A DNA stretch of 64,000 bases from an uncultured Bacteroidaceae bacterium. Its GTDB lineage: Bacteria; Bacteroidota; Bacteroidia; Bacteroidales; Bacteroidaceae. Location of the stretch: assembly GCA_944320955.1 (NCBI GenBank), contig CALUJL010000006.1, forward strand, positions 1 through 64,000, given 5' to 3'. A model generated the notes under the pieces. It had not been told where the DNA came from. It saw only the letters and a program-made list of their open reading frames with translations, and made no database searches. Of the stretch, positions 44,434 through 52,910 are shown one piece after another. A program made the position numbers and the translations under genes. Position 1 is the first letter of the stretch. Each line of letters starts with the position of its first letter.

Positions 44434-44496
44434 TTTGTTTTTGCGCTTGGGAAGCGCGGGAATATGCCTCCGCCGTTGGGCGGAGGGCTGTGGACT

Positions 44497-45036
44497 TCGT
44501 TCATTTTTCTTCGCTGCCCCGAAGAAAAACGAACCCAAAAGAAGGGGGCGCAGAGCGGGAAAAGAACTCGGCCTACGGCCTCAAACAGCTTTTCCCGAGG
44601 CGGGAGACATCGAAAACAGCATCTTCCGAACTTTCAATAAAAGGCTATATTCGATCCCAAAGCCTCAAAACTGCTTCTCCCGGGGAGAAAGGCCCAAAAA
44701 ACCGTATCTACAAATCACCAGGATATTAAGATAATCTTGTTCACAAGGCAGGGAAAAGAATCCGGCCTATGGCTTCTGACTACTTTTCCCGGGGCAGGAA
44801 ACGCTGGCGGAGGGGCTGTTTTTATTGTAGTATCTTCTATCCATTATATAAATGGGGCAGCAAGAAAGCCTGCCGGGCGTAGTGAATTTGTCTGTAAGCC
44901 CTGCCCTTTTCTGCTTAACAAGCGGGGAGGACCGTTTGACTCGGGAAAAGCTCCTCTGAGCGAAGCGAGTTCTTTTCCCGCTTTGAGCCCCCTTCTTTTG
45001 GTGACTTTTCTTCGGGAAGGCGAAGAAAAGTTACAA
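44497..45036. repeat. Cluster of inverted and direct palindromic repeats between upxY and upxZ-like gene
   Basis: Copy A (44497-44605) and copy B (44940-45036) are inverted copies of about 100 bp. Each has a strong hairpin: TTTTTCTTCG/CGAAGAAAAA at 44504-44529, and ACTTTTCTTCG/CGAAGAAAAGT at 45004-45031. Each also has a second module GGGAAAAG...CTTTTCCC. Copy C (44750-44805) has only the second module, in the same orientation as A. The interval 44434-45126 holds no other supportable gene. Confidence 0.7.
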
Positions 45037-45126
45037 AACGGCCAAGCCCCGCAGGGCGCGGCAGTAAAAATAAGGCGCAAGGGATTGGCAGCATCTCCGG
45101 CTGTGCGGAAAGAGGGGCGAAGGGGA

Positions 45127-45723
45127 CTACTCCCCTTCCGGCAGTTTCTCGCAGTACCACTTGGGGATGTGGACCAAGACACCCACGGTGGCGAGGCTCA
45201 CTACCACGTAGTACCGCCCTTTGTAGCGCGTCAGCTTCCCTTCCAGCCCCGTGAAGGGGCCGCGCACGACCCGCACCCGGCTGCCCGGGCGGGCATCGGC
45301 TTCGTCCGAGCCGATGTAGAGCGTGCCGCTGTAACCCGGGTCGCACACGGCACGGAACTCCGCCATCATCCGTTCGGGGATCTCCAGCGGCGCGCTGCAG
45401 TCGGCTTTCTTCAGCACCGCGAACGGCACGGGGCTGTCCGCCATCAAGGTGCGCAAGCGGCGCGCGGGGAAGGCCTTCTGCAGGAAAAGCAGGTTGTGGA
45501 CCGCCGGGACCAAAGCCCGCTTGGGCTTGCCGCCCTCCTTCGTTGGGAGTTCGGCATAGCGCATCGGGATGAAGCACGCGAGGCCGAGTTCCTTCAGCCA
45601 CGCCTCCAGCTTCCCTTCCCGGCAGTGGAACGTCCTCAAGGCGTACCACGGGGAGGAGGGTTCCTTCTTATCCTTCTGCGGGAGGGGCAAGGGGTTGGTG
45701 TCTGCGGGGGAAGCGTCGGGCAT
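45127..45723 (-). CDS. upxY: UpxY-family transcription antiterminator (NusG-like)
   Basis: A 198-residue NusG N-terminal-domain protein. PWYALRTFHCREGKLEAWLKELGLACFIPMRYAEL is the NGN fold with the RNA-polymerase-binding face, and a KOW-like C-terminus reads GSRVRVVRGPFTGLEGKLTRYKGRYYVVV. UpxY proteins act on the leader of their own capsule operon to stop premature termination. It is the first gene of the polysaccharide locus, about 150 bases downstream of the candidate invertible segment. Confidence 0.9.
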   Translation of the reverse strand: MPDASPADTNPLPLPQKDKKEPSSPWYALRTFHCREGKLEAWLKELGLACFIPMRYAELPTKEGGKPKRALVPAVHNLLFLQKAFPARRLRTLMADSPVPFAVLKKADCSAPLEIPERMMAEFRAVCDPGYSGTLYIGSDEADARPGSRVRVVRGPFTGLEGKLTRYKGRYYVVVSLATVGVLVHIPKWYCEKLPEGE

Positions 45724-45869
45724 GGCGGGGACGGTTTGTTTTCAGTTTGTCGCCGGGCGCGGGGCCCGGACTTCCGGGGCGGTCCTTCTTCTCCCCGCAG
45801 GCATCTTCTAAGGGCGCCGGCGGGGGAAAACAGGAATCCGGGAAGGGTCCGGCCTTGGCGGTTGCAACT

Positions 45870-46103
45870 CTATATAATAATGAGTAAAAATATTCCCGCT
45901 TAAACCGATAGCTATCAACCGCTTACGCGCCGCAGGGAGAAAAAGGGTGTAATGAGTAAAACGGGAATCCCCGGCAAGGGGAAGAAAAACGGGCTGCAAG
46001 GATTTTGCCGCGTAATTGCTTGGATGTCACTATTATTTACACTACCTTTGCGCCCGGTTCGGTACTGCCTTTCGCCGCTCTGTGAGTACTCACTCTTATA
46101 TAG
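45870..46103. promoter_or_regulatory. Candidate invertible promoter segment, off orientation
   Basis: CTATATAATAATGAGTA (45870-45886) and the inverse of 46087-46103 (CTATATAAGAGTGAGTA) match at 15 of 17 positions and bound 234 bp. Inside, a promoter CTTG (46019-46022), 20 bases, TACCTTTG (46043-46050) points rightward, away from upxY and toward no gene. I see no leftward TAnnTTTG in the segment. Inversion would place the box at about 45923-45930 on the minus strand, reading into upxY. No recombinase gene lies in the window. Confidence 0.5.
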
Positions 46104-46140
46104 CATGAGTAATTTACGGCATTTCCGCTGCCCCTTTTAC

Positions 46141-46179
46141 CGATAATCAAACCTTTTTTGAACGATAATCAAACCTTTT
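46141..46179. repeat. 17-bp tandem direct repeat beside the candidate invertible segment
   Basis: CGATAATCAAACCTTTT occurs at 46141-46157 and again at 46163-46179, a 22-base period (about two helical turns), 38 bases outside the right inverted repeat. Confidence 0.75.
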
Positions 46180-46589
46180 CCGGCCCCGCGCGGCAGGAGA
46201 AGGAAGGGACTTCTGCGGCGATTTTTCCCTTTCGGCGCGGAAGGAGGGGGATTTTCCTGCATATATAATAAGGTAAAGCGGATTCACGGGGCGAGGCGGC
46301 GGGAAGGGGAGGTGGCGGAAAGCGGCGGCGTTTCCCCGGAAAGATGCACCCCCGCGGGGAAGGGTGCAGGGCAGACTGGGCAAATAGCGGCAGGAGCAGA
46401 GGGACACCGGCCAAGCAAACGGAAGATACCCGCAAGCCCGGACGGGAAAAGGCAGAAGCCCAATCCATACGGCACGCAAACCAGGCAGGAAAAGGGCGCA
46501 AGGCCGGCCGAGGCTGCAAGCAAGCTGTCAAAAAAAGGAGCGGCCACGGCGCGGGGAAAAACCGGGCCTACCCGGAAGGATGCGCAAGG

Positions 46590-46725
46590 TTTCCCGCCAA
46601 AAGAGGCCGCGCTTTCCAGAAAAAGAGGCAAGACCCCTTCCAGAAACAGGCAACGCCCTTCCGAAAAACATGCTGCGCTTTTTCCAAAAACATGCAGCAC
46701 TTTTCGGAAAAAGCGGCAGGGGAAT
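46590..46725. repeat. Array of short palindromic units (site 7, longest)
   Basis: About six units in series, for example GAAAAACATGCTGCGCTTTT, AAAAACATGCAGCACTTTTC and GGAAAAAGCGGCAGGGG, with 20-24 nt period. It ends just before the terminator at 46732. The preceding 46180-46590 is GC-rich, contains degenerate copies (around 46310-46345) and no gene I can support. Confidence 0.6.
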
Positions 46726-46731
46726 ACGCAA

Positions 46732-46769
46732 AAAGTCCTTGGGGAAACGCGGGATTCCCCAAGGACTTT
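46732..46769 (-). terminator. Strong terminator of the DUF4301 gene
   Basis: AAAGTCCTTGGGGAA (46732-46746) and TTCCCCAAGGACTTT (46755-46769) form a perfect 15-bp stem, loop 8. On the minus strand the stem is followed by further T, 42 bases after the DUF4301 stop codon. Confidence 0.85.
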
Positions 46770-46811
46770 CTTATAGGAGTGCCACAAAGCGCTTCTCAGC
46801 GCGGCGGCGGG

Positions 46812-48338
46812 CTACTGATGTTGCTCACGCAGGAGGTCGTTGACCGTCTTCACGGGATTGAACGTGTCGAGGGGCACTTCCACGAAGACGGTGCTCCAGT
46901 CGCTCATCGCGCCGTTCCAAAGCCCGGGCAGTTCGAGGGCTTTCAACTCGCGGCCTTCCTTGGATTTTTGGGAGATGAAGCCCGTGTTGGGGTCGACGTA
47001 GGCGGGCAGGTCGTAGGGGCTGCCGTGGTGGTCGCGCACGGCGCAGACGAGATCGACGGGGTTGAAGTGCGTCCCCTGCTCGAACATGGCCTTCGCCTCG
47101 GGGTCCTGCATGTCGATCTGCGAACTCTCCAAGATTTGCAGCGAAACCGTGCCGTCCGGATTGTAGGCGAGGAAGGGGCCTCCGCCGGGTTCGCCCACGT
47201 TGCGCACCATGCCGCAGACGCGGATGGGGCGGTGGAGCTTGGCTTTGAGGTAGAGCACAAGGTCGGCGTCTTCGAGGTGCTTCGTCTCGGGATTTTTGCA
47301 GAAGAGGCGTTTCTGCACGAACTGGATGATTTCGCGCACCTGCTCGGGGGTATAGGTGCCGCTCTCAAGGAGTTCGAGGTAGCGGAAGGCCTGTTGCTGC
47401 AGGTCGACGAGCACTCCGGCCAGCAACTGCTTGTAGCGCACGGTGGAGGGCTTGAGGCGGTCGGGCACGACGTTGTCGATATTCTTGATGAATACTACAT
47501 CGACTCCGTCGGCGACGGCCTCGTTCAGGTTTTCTATCAGGGCCCCGTGGCCCGCGGGGCGGAAGAGGAGCGAGCCGTCCTTCTGGCGGAAGGGGCGGTT
47601 CTGCAGGTCTACGGCTATCGTGTCCGTGCTGCTTTTCTGCTCGGAGAAGGAGATTTCGTAGGTCACGCCGAACTCCGCCTCGTAGCGGGCTTTCTTCTCG
47701 GCCACGAGCTGCTCGAAAAGGGGACGATGCTCGGGCGAGACGGTGAAGTGGAGGCAACACTTGCCGCAGGAAGAGGCATAGAGCGCGCCCTCCACGAGGT
47801 GCTCTTCGAGCGGGGTGCGCGGCCCTTCGGGATAAGAATGGAAGAGGAGGAGCCCCTTGGGCAGGGCGCCGTAGTTCAGCCCCTCGGGGGTGAGAAGGAG
47901 GCGGACTATGTCTTTGGCCCGTCCGGCGCTGCGCAGGCCGGCAATGCCCTGTCCGGTCTTCTCGCGGCAGAGGGCATCGAGCGGGGAAAAGAAGGCGAAA
48001 TGCTCCAAATTGTCGACAAACTTCTGCTCGAAACCGGTGGCCGGATTGTCGTAAGGCGCATCGAGAAAGGCAAAAAGGTCCTTAAACATGCGGCTTGCCG
48101 CACCCGAGGCGGGCACGAACTTCAGCACCTTATGGCCCGCGGCCAGGTAGTCTTGCCACAAGTCGAGGTACTTCTGCTCTTCTTCGGCCGGAATACTGAG
48201 GATGCCGCTTCCCACTGCCGCCGCAGCGCTGAGCCGGAGGTAGGGGAATCCGGAGGAAAATATTCTTAACTGTTCTTCAACCCGGGCCTGTGAGATGCCC
48301 TTCTTAGCGAGTTGTTCTTTGTCGTTTACAGTAAACAT
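46812..48338 (-). CDS. DUF4301 family protein
   Basis: A 508-residue protein of the Bacteroidetes DUF4301 family, related by pattern to nucleotidyl- or sugar-phosphate-handling enzymes but without an assigned reaction. Landmarks are KFVPASGAASRMFKDLFAFL (about 70-90), GLLLFHSYPEGPRTPLEEHLVEGALYA, LLFRPAGHGALIENLN, DVVFIKNIDNVVPDRLK and RVCGMVRNVGEPGGGPFLA. Length and motif order are standard and the gene is intact. Divergent from the RelA/SpoT gene. Confidence 0.82.
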   Translation of the reverse strand: MFTVNDKEQLAKKGISQARVEEQLRIFSSGFPYLRLSAAAAVGSGILSIPAEEEQKYLDLWQDYLAAGHKVLKFVPASGAASRMFKDLFAFLDAPYDNPATGFEQKFVDNLEHFAFFSPLDALCREKTGQGIAGLRSAGRAKDIVRLLLTPEGLNYGALPKGLLLFHSYPEGPRTPLEEHLVEGALYASSCGKCCLHFTVSPEHRPLFEQLVAEKKARYEAEFGVTYEISFSEQKSSTDTIAVDLQNRPFRQKDGSLLFRPAGHGALIENLNEAVADGVDVVFIKNIDNVVPDRLKPSTVRYKQLLAGVLVDLQQQAFRYLELLESGTYTPEQVREIIQFVQKRLFCKNPETKHLEDADLVLYLKAKLHRPIRVCGMVRNVGEPGGGPFLAYNPDGTVSLQILESSQIDMQDPEAKAMFEQGTHFNPVDLVCAVRDHHGSPYDLPAYVDPNTGFISQKSKEGRELKALELPGLWNGAMSDWSTVFVEVPLDTFNPVKTVNDLLREQHQ

Positions 48339-48366
48339 AACCCTATCGTATATTAAAATTCAAGCC

Positions 48367-48374
48367 CAAAAATA
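48367..48374 (-). promoter_or_regulatory. -7 box of the DUF4301 gene
   Basis: The minus strand reads TATTTTTG, an exact TAnnTTTG match, 28 bases before the start at 48338. Confidence 0.5.
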
Positions 48375-48416
48375 CGAAAACTTTCAAACGATGCCATGAA
48401 AAAGCCGGAAAAGCCG

Positions 48417-48424
48417 TAATTTTG
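48417..48424 (+). promoter_or_regulatory. -7 box of the RelA/SpoT gene
   Basis: TAATTTTG matches TAnnTTTG, leaving a leader of about 60 bases to the ATG at 48492. The -33 element is weak. Confidence 0.5.
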
Positions 48425-48491
48425 AGCAAGAATATGCCGCAGCCCCGCTGCAAACCCTCCCGATAAGCGGCTGCCGAAAACGATTTTTGCC

Positions 48492-50714
48492 ATGACTTTT
48501 ACCACGACCGAAACACAGGAACTACTTCCCCTCTACCGCTCCCTGCGGCACTTGACGCGCGAAACCATCTCCTCCGAGTGTGCAAAAAAACTGAAAGCCG
48601 TGCTCTCCGAAGCCGTCGCCTCCGGGCATCTGGAGCGCAACCTCTTCGGCCTGAACCCCATCGTGCACGACCTGCACACGGCCCTCATTGCCGCCCGCGA
48701 AATCAACCTGCGCGACAATTCGCTCGTGGCCTTCCTCCTGCACGACGCGGTGGAAAGCCGCTCCGTCAGCCAGGAGCAGGTAGAGAAACTTTTCGGCAAG
48801 GACGTGGCCACCATCGTGCACGGACTGGTGAAGACCACCGAGCTCTACGACAAGAACCCCTCCATCGAATCCGAAAACTTCCGCGACCTGCTGCTCTCCT
48901 TTGCCGAGGACATGCGCGTCATCTTCCTCATGATAGCCGACCGCGTATGCCTCATGCGCAGCATCCGCGACACCGAAGCCCGGGAAGCCCGCCGCAAGAC
49001 CGCCCAGGAGGCAGCCTTCCTCTACGCCCCCCTGGCACACAAACTCGGCCTCTACAAGCTGAAATCGGAACTCGAAGACCTCTCGCTCAAATATCTGGAG
49101 CCCGAAGTCTACTACGACCTCAAGGAAAAGCTCAACCAGACCAAGGCTTCGCGCGACCAGTACATCGCCTCTTTCATCGCCCCCGTGCAGAAACGGCTGG
49201 AGCAGGCAGGGCTTTCCTTCAGCATCAAGGGGCGCACGAAGAGCATCCACTCCATATATAACAAAATGAAGAAGCAGAACTGCGAGTTCCGCTTCATCTA
49301 CGACCTCTTCGCCATCCGCATCATCCTCGACTCGCCCCCTGAACGGGAAAAATCCGACTGCTGGCAGGTCTATTCCATCGTCACCGACATGTACCAGCCC
49401 AACCCCAAACGACTGCGCGACTGGCTCTCCATCCCGAAAAGCAACGGGTACGAGAGCCTGCACATCACCGTCATGGGCCCCGAAGGCAAGTGGGTAGAGG
49501 TACAAATCCGCACGCGGCGGATGGACGAGATTGCCGAACGCGGACTGGCGGCCCACTGGCGATACAAAGGGGTGAAGAGCGAGAGCGGGCTCGACGAGTG
49601 GCTCACCTCCGTACGCGAAGCGCTCGAAAATTCGAAGGAAGAGGATTCGCGCACACTGATGGACCGTTTCAAGATGGACCTCTACGAGGATGAAGTATTC
49701 GTCTTCACCCCGAAAGGCGATCTCTTCAAGCTTCCCAAGGGAAGCACCGTGCTCGACTTCGCTTTCCACATCCACAGCCGCATCGGATGCCAGTGCATCG
49801 GCGCCCGCATCAACGGGCGGAACTGCCGCATCGGCACACGCCTCTCCAGCGGCGACCAAGTGGAAATCCTCACCTCCTCCGCACAGACTCCCAAACAAGA
49901 CTGGCTCGGCCTCGTCGTCACCGGCAAGGCCCGCACCAAGATACGGCAGGAACTCAAGGAAATAGCCGCCCGCCAGGCAGAATACGCCCGCGAAGACCTC
50001 CAACGCAAGTTCAAAAACCGGAAAATCGAGTACGACGAAGCCGTACTCATGCGCCTCATCCTGCGGTTGGGCTACAAAAATGTGACAGACTTCTACCAGG
50101 CCTTGGCAAAAGGGACGCTCGATACGGGAAACGTGGTGGACTCCTATCTCGAAGCCCTGCATAAAGAGCAGGAACAGGAGCAGAACGTACCCTACCGCAG
50201 CGCCGAACTCTACAATACCGTCCCCGCCGAGCAGTTTACGCAGGAGAGCCTCCACAAAGGGCACAAGCAGGACGTGCTCGTCATCGACGAGAATCTCAAA
50301 GACATCGACTTCCATCTGGCCAAGTGCTGCAACCCCATCTACGGCGACGAGGTATTCGGCTTCATCACCTCGGGCGGCGGCGTCAAAATCCACCGCACCG
50401 ACTGCCCCAACGCCCCCCAGATGCGCCAACGCTCGCCCTACCGCATCGTCCCCGCCCGCTGGGCCGGCAAGGGAAGCGAAGGGCAATACCTCATCACCCT
50501 GCGCGTCGTGGGGCACGACGACATAGGCATCGTCACCAACCTCACCTCCATCATCAACAAAGAACCCGGCTGCGACCTCCGCTCCATCCGCATCGATTCC
50601 CACGACGGGCTCTTCTCCGGACAACTCACCCTCAGCGTCAGCGACACCCACAAGCTCCAAGCCCTCCTGCGCAAGCTGCAAACCGTCCGGGGCATCAAGC
50701 AAATCAGCCGATAG
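48492..50714 (+). CDS. RelA/SpoT family (p)ppGpp synthetase
   Basis: A 740-residue long RSH protein. An HD domain is at about 45-200 (FLLHDAVES at 81-89, MIADRVCLMRS). The synthetase domain follows at about 230-370 (KGRTKSIHSIYNKMKKQNCEFRFIYDLFAIRII, SIPKSNGYESLHITVMGPEGKWVEVQIRT), then TGS (VFVFTPKGDLFKLPKGSTVLDFAFHIHSRIG), a zinc-finger-like LAKCCNPIYGDEVFGFI, and a C-terminal ACT domain. The hydrolase motif HDxxED reads HDAVES, so hydrolysis may be reduced. Bacteroidetes often have two long RSH proteins; this may be the synthetase-biased one. Confidence 0.9.
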   Translation: MTFTTTETQELLPLYRSLRHLTRETISSECAKKLKAVLSEAVASGHLERNLFGLNPIVHDLHTALIAAREINLRDNSLVAFLLHDAVESRSVSQEQVEKLFGKDVATIVHGLVKTTELYDKNPSIESENFRDLLLSFAEDMRVIFLMIADRVCLMRSIRDTEAREARRKTAQEAAFLYAPLAHKLGLYKLKSELEDLSLKYLEPEVYYDLKEKLNQTKASRDQYIASFIAPVQKRLEQAGLSFSIKGRTKSIHSIYNKMKKQNCEFRFIYDLFAIRIILDSPPEREKSDCWQVYSIVTDMYQPNPKRLRDWLSIPKSNGYESLHITVMGPEGKWVEVQIRTRRMDEIAERGLAAHWRYKGVKSESGLDEWLTSVREALENSKEEDSRTLMDRFKMDLYEDEVFVFTPKGDLFKLPKGSTVLDFAFHIHSRIGCQCIGARINGRNCRIGTRLSSGDQVEILTSSAQTPKQDWLGLVVTGKARTKIRQELKEIAARQAEYAREDLQRKFKNRKIEYDEAVLMRLILRLGYKNVTDFYQALAKGTLDTGNVVDSYLEALHKEQEQEQNVPYRSAELYNTVPAEQFTQESLHKGHKQDVLVIDENLKDIDFHLAKCCNPIYGDEVFGFITSGGGVKIHRTDCPNAPQMRQRSPYRIVPARWAGKGSEGQYLITLRVVGHDDIGIVTNLTSIINKEPGCDLRSIRIDSHDGLFSGQLTLSVSDTHKLQALLRKLQTVRGIKQISR

Positions 50715-50736
50715 GCACGCAAGAAAAACTAACGAC

Positions 50737-51447
50737 ATGAAGACCATCATACAATTCCTTGCCCGGCTCAGCCGGCACAACGAGCGCGAATGGTTCCAAG
50801 CCCACAAGGCCGAATACCAGGAAGCACAGGCAAAGTTCAACAATTTCACCGACCAACTCATCAAAGGCCTTGCCCAATTCGACCCCACCGTAGGCAACCT
50901 CACCGCAAAGGACTGCACATACCGCATCTACCGCGACACCCGTTTCTCAAACGACAAGAGCCCCTACAAAACACACATGGGCGCTTTCGTCTGCCCGCAC
51001 GGGAAAAAGTCCGGCTACAGCGGCTACTATTTCCAAGTCGGCCCCGAGGACGGCGGATACCCCTCGGGCTGTATGCTCGCCACGGGCAACTACTGCTTCG
51101 AACCGCGAGTCCTGCGCATCCTGCGCGAGGACATCGCCGCCGGCGGCGGCGACTTCGAGGAGACGCTCCGGCAGGCCGCGCCCCTCTTCCGGCTGGACGA
51201 ATCCGACCGTCTCAAGCGCGTTCCCCGCGGATTCCCCGCCGATGCCCCCTACTCCCCCCTGCTCGCCTACCGCTCCTACTGCCTCGTCTGCGAGCCGGGA
51301 CAGCTGTTCATGCTGCAAGATGATGTACTGGCGCAGACCCTCGCCGCCTTCCGCCGCACAAAGCCCTTCCTCGCCTACCTCAACCGCGCCGTCGCCTTCG
51401 CCCTCGACCCGGCGGAAACCGACGCACCCTCCGTAACCATCCTCTAA
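50737..51447 (+). CDS. DUF2461 domain-containing protein
   Basis: A 236-residue protein of the DUF2461 family (TIGR02453). The typical opening is IIQFLARLSRHNEREWFQAHKAEYQEAQAKFNNF, followed by the core CTYRIYRDTRFSNDKSPYKTHMGAFV and GYYFQVGPEDGGYPSGCMLATGNYCFEPRVLRILREDI. Function unknown. It follows the RelA/SpoT gene by 22 bases and precedes the DUF486 gene by 25, so the three probably form one unit. Confidence 0.88.
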   Translation: MKTIIQFLARLSRHNEREWFQAHKAEYQEAQAKFNNFTDQLIKGLAQFDPTVGNLTAKDCTYRIYRDTRFSNDKSPYKTHMGAFVCPHGKKSGYSGYYFQVGPEDGGYPSGCMLATGNYCFEPRVLRILREDIAAGGGDFEETLRQAAPLFRLDESDRLKRVPRGFPADAPYSPLLAYRSYCLVCEPGQLFMLQDDVLAQTLAAFRRTKPFLAYLNRAVAFALDPAETDAPSVTIL

Positions 51448-51472
51448 ATCCCACACATCCTCATACAAAAAC

Positions 51473-51844
51473 ATGAAACCCCTCTACACTATTCTCCTGC
51501 TCCTCGTCTCCAACACCTTCATGACTTTCGCCTGGTACGGCCACCTCAAACTCCGCCAGGAGTACAGCTGGTTTGCCTCCCTGCCGCTCATCGGCGTCGT
51601 CCTCTTCAGCTGGTCCATCGCTTTCTTCGAGTACCTTTGCCAAGTTCCGGCCAACCGCATCGGCTTTGTCGGCAACGGAGGCCCCTTCACGCTGCTGCAG
51701 TTGAAAGTCATACAAGAAGTCATCACCCTCGTTGTCTTTACCGTTTTCACCACGCTCCTCTTCCGCGGCGAGACGCTCCACTGGAACCATTTCGCCGCCT
51801 TCGGCTGCCTTGTCCTGGCCGTCTACTTCGTCTTCATGAAATAA
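51473..51844 (+). CDS. DMT-family (DUF486) small membrane protein
   Basis: A 123-residue inner-membrane protein with four hydrophobic segments. LLLLVSNTFMTFAWYGHLK, LPLIGVVLFSWSIAFFEYLCQVPANRIG, LLQLKVIQEVITLVVFTVFT and AAFGCLVLAVYFVFMK are the DUF486 pattern, related to small drug/metabolite transporters. Substrate unknown. Confidence 0.9.
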   Translation: MKPLYTILLLLVSNTFMTFAWYGHLKLRQEYSWFASLPLIGVVLFSWSIAFFEYLCQVPANRIGFVGNGGPFTLLQLKVIQEVITLVVFTVFTTLLFRGETLHWNHFAAFGCLVLAVYFVFMK

Positions 51845-51900
51845 GTGCCCCGCCCCGTCCGTCTCCCCCGAGGCGGGCACCATCCCCGCACGAGGCACAC

Positions 51901-51946
51901 AGAAGCCCCGGTTGCAGGACCCGTCGTCCATGCAGCCGGGGCTTCT
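51901..51946. terminator. Bidirectional terminator
   Basis: AGAAGCCCCGG (51901-51911) pairs with CCGGGGCTTCT (51936-51946), extended inward by TTGCA/TGCAG. It sits between the plus-strand DUF486 gene and the convergent beta-barrel gene. Confidence 0.8.
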
Positions 51947-51993
51947 TCCTTCGGGAGATTCCTGTCTTCTCCGAATGGTGCGCTCCCTTTCCC

Positions 51994-52905
51994 TCAATAG
52001 AGGAAGACCACGCCCGCCGAGAGGCTCTGCATCTCCGGAGCGTAGCGCGTCTGGCAGATGTGGAAGGGAGAATATTTCACGTAAGCCGCCAGATGATTAT
52101 AGCCCACCATGCCCATGATGTCCACCGTCACGGGGTTCTGGTGCAGGTCTTCCGCCGTCTCTTTTATCTTTTTCCCCTCCAGCTCGTAGCGCGTAAGCAG
52201 GCTGGCATGCGTCTTGAAGTTGAGCACTCCCCCGGCCGAGATGAAGAACTTGCCGCGCGAAGCCACGCTCTGGTACTCCAGAAGCAGCGGCACCGTCAGG
52301 TCGAAGGTCTTCAGCCGCGAGAACTTCACGAAGGCGTCCTCGGGATAAGCCTCCACACCGAAGTCCACATTGTGCTTGACAAAGCGGTAAATGCCGTCCA
52401 TCCGGTAGTTGCGCCAGTCTATGCCGAAGCCGGAGACCAGCCCCAGATTGCGCCGGTTGAGAGGGATATGGAGCGAAAAGATGTTCCAGAAAATCTCAAA
52501 CGAGCGCCCCATGCTGGGCGAAACGCCTTCCGGCCCGTTCAGCCCGCCCACGGCCGTGCCCACCGTGGTGCAGAAGCCGAAACCGATGCCGCCCCAGTGG
52601 GGGTCGAAACGATGGTGCACCCGCCGCTTCTTCGGCGCGATGATGTCGGCAAAAGGATAGTCGAACGTGTCGTCAAGATGCCACGTCCGCTCCCGCTTCC
52701 CGCCCGTGCGGTAGCGGCTTTCGTAGTAAGGTTCCTGCGCCACGCCCGCCGAGTCGTACAGCCGGATGCGCACCTCCTCGGCCGAGTCGGAGAGGGCAAT
52801 GGCCCTGCCCCGGTAGTGGAACAGCGTGTCGCCCGCCTCCTCTGCCGCAAGCGGTGCGGAGCAGAAAAAGGCCAGGAGCAACGGGAGTAAAGTAAACTTC
52901 TTCAT
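51994..52905 (-). CDS. Outer-membrane beta-barrel protein
   Basis: A 303-residue protein with a signal peptide (MKKFTLLPLLLAFFCSAPLAA). The C-terminal two thirds has alternating hydrophobic/polar strands with aromatic girdle residues, and ends MQSLSAGVVFLY, with a terminal aromatic typical of barrels. It resembles PorT-like Bacteroidetes outer-membrane proteins. It is the last gene of an ECF sigma module (sigma, anti-sigma-like, DUF6108-like, barrel), so it is a possible output of envelope stress control. Confidence 0.72.
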   Translation of the reverse strand: MKKFTLLPLLLAFFCSAPLAAEEAGDTLFHYRGRAIALSDSAEEVRIRLYDSAGVAQEPYYESRYRTGGKRERTWHLDDTFDYPFADIIAPKKRRVHHRFDPHWGGIGFGFCTTVGTAVGGLNGPEGVSPSMGRSFEIFWNIFSLHIPLNRRNLGLVSGFGIDWRNYRMDGIYRFVKHNVDFGVEAYPEDAFVKFSRLKTFDLTVPLLLEYQSVASRGKFFISAGGVLNFKTHASLLTRYELEGKKIKETAEDLHQNPVTVDIMGMVGYNHLAAYVKYSPFHICQTRYAPEMQSLSAGVVFLY

Positions 52906-52910
52906 GATTC

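Noticed and set aside
44737-45903. A 388-codon plus-strand frame opposite upxY
   Set aside because: It is antisense to a clear NusG-like protein and reads through the palindromic repeats.
45952-46146. A 64-codon ORF inside the candidate invertible segment
   Set aside because: It spans the promoter and the right inverted repeat, has no recognisable sequence and no leader; it is probably noise.
46590-46725. CRISPR array
   Set aside because: The repeated units are degenerate, abut each other and alternate in polarity. There are no constant repeats with unique spacers and no cas genes.
46344-48269. A 641-codon plus-strand open frame opposite DUF4301
   Set aside because: It is antisense to a well-supported family gene and starts in repeat-rich intergenic DNA.
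48522-50927. An 801-codon minus-strand open frame opposite the RelA/SpoT gene
   Set aside because: The plus strand encodes a complete RelA/SpoT protein; the minus frame shows only composition-driven sequence.
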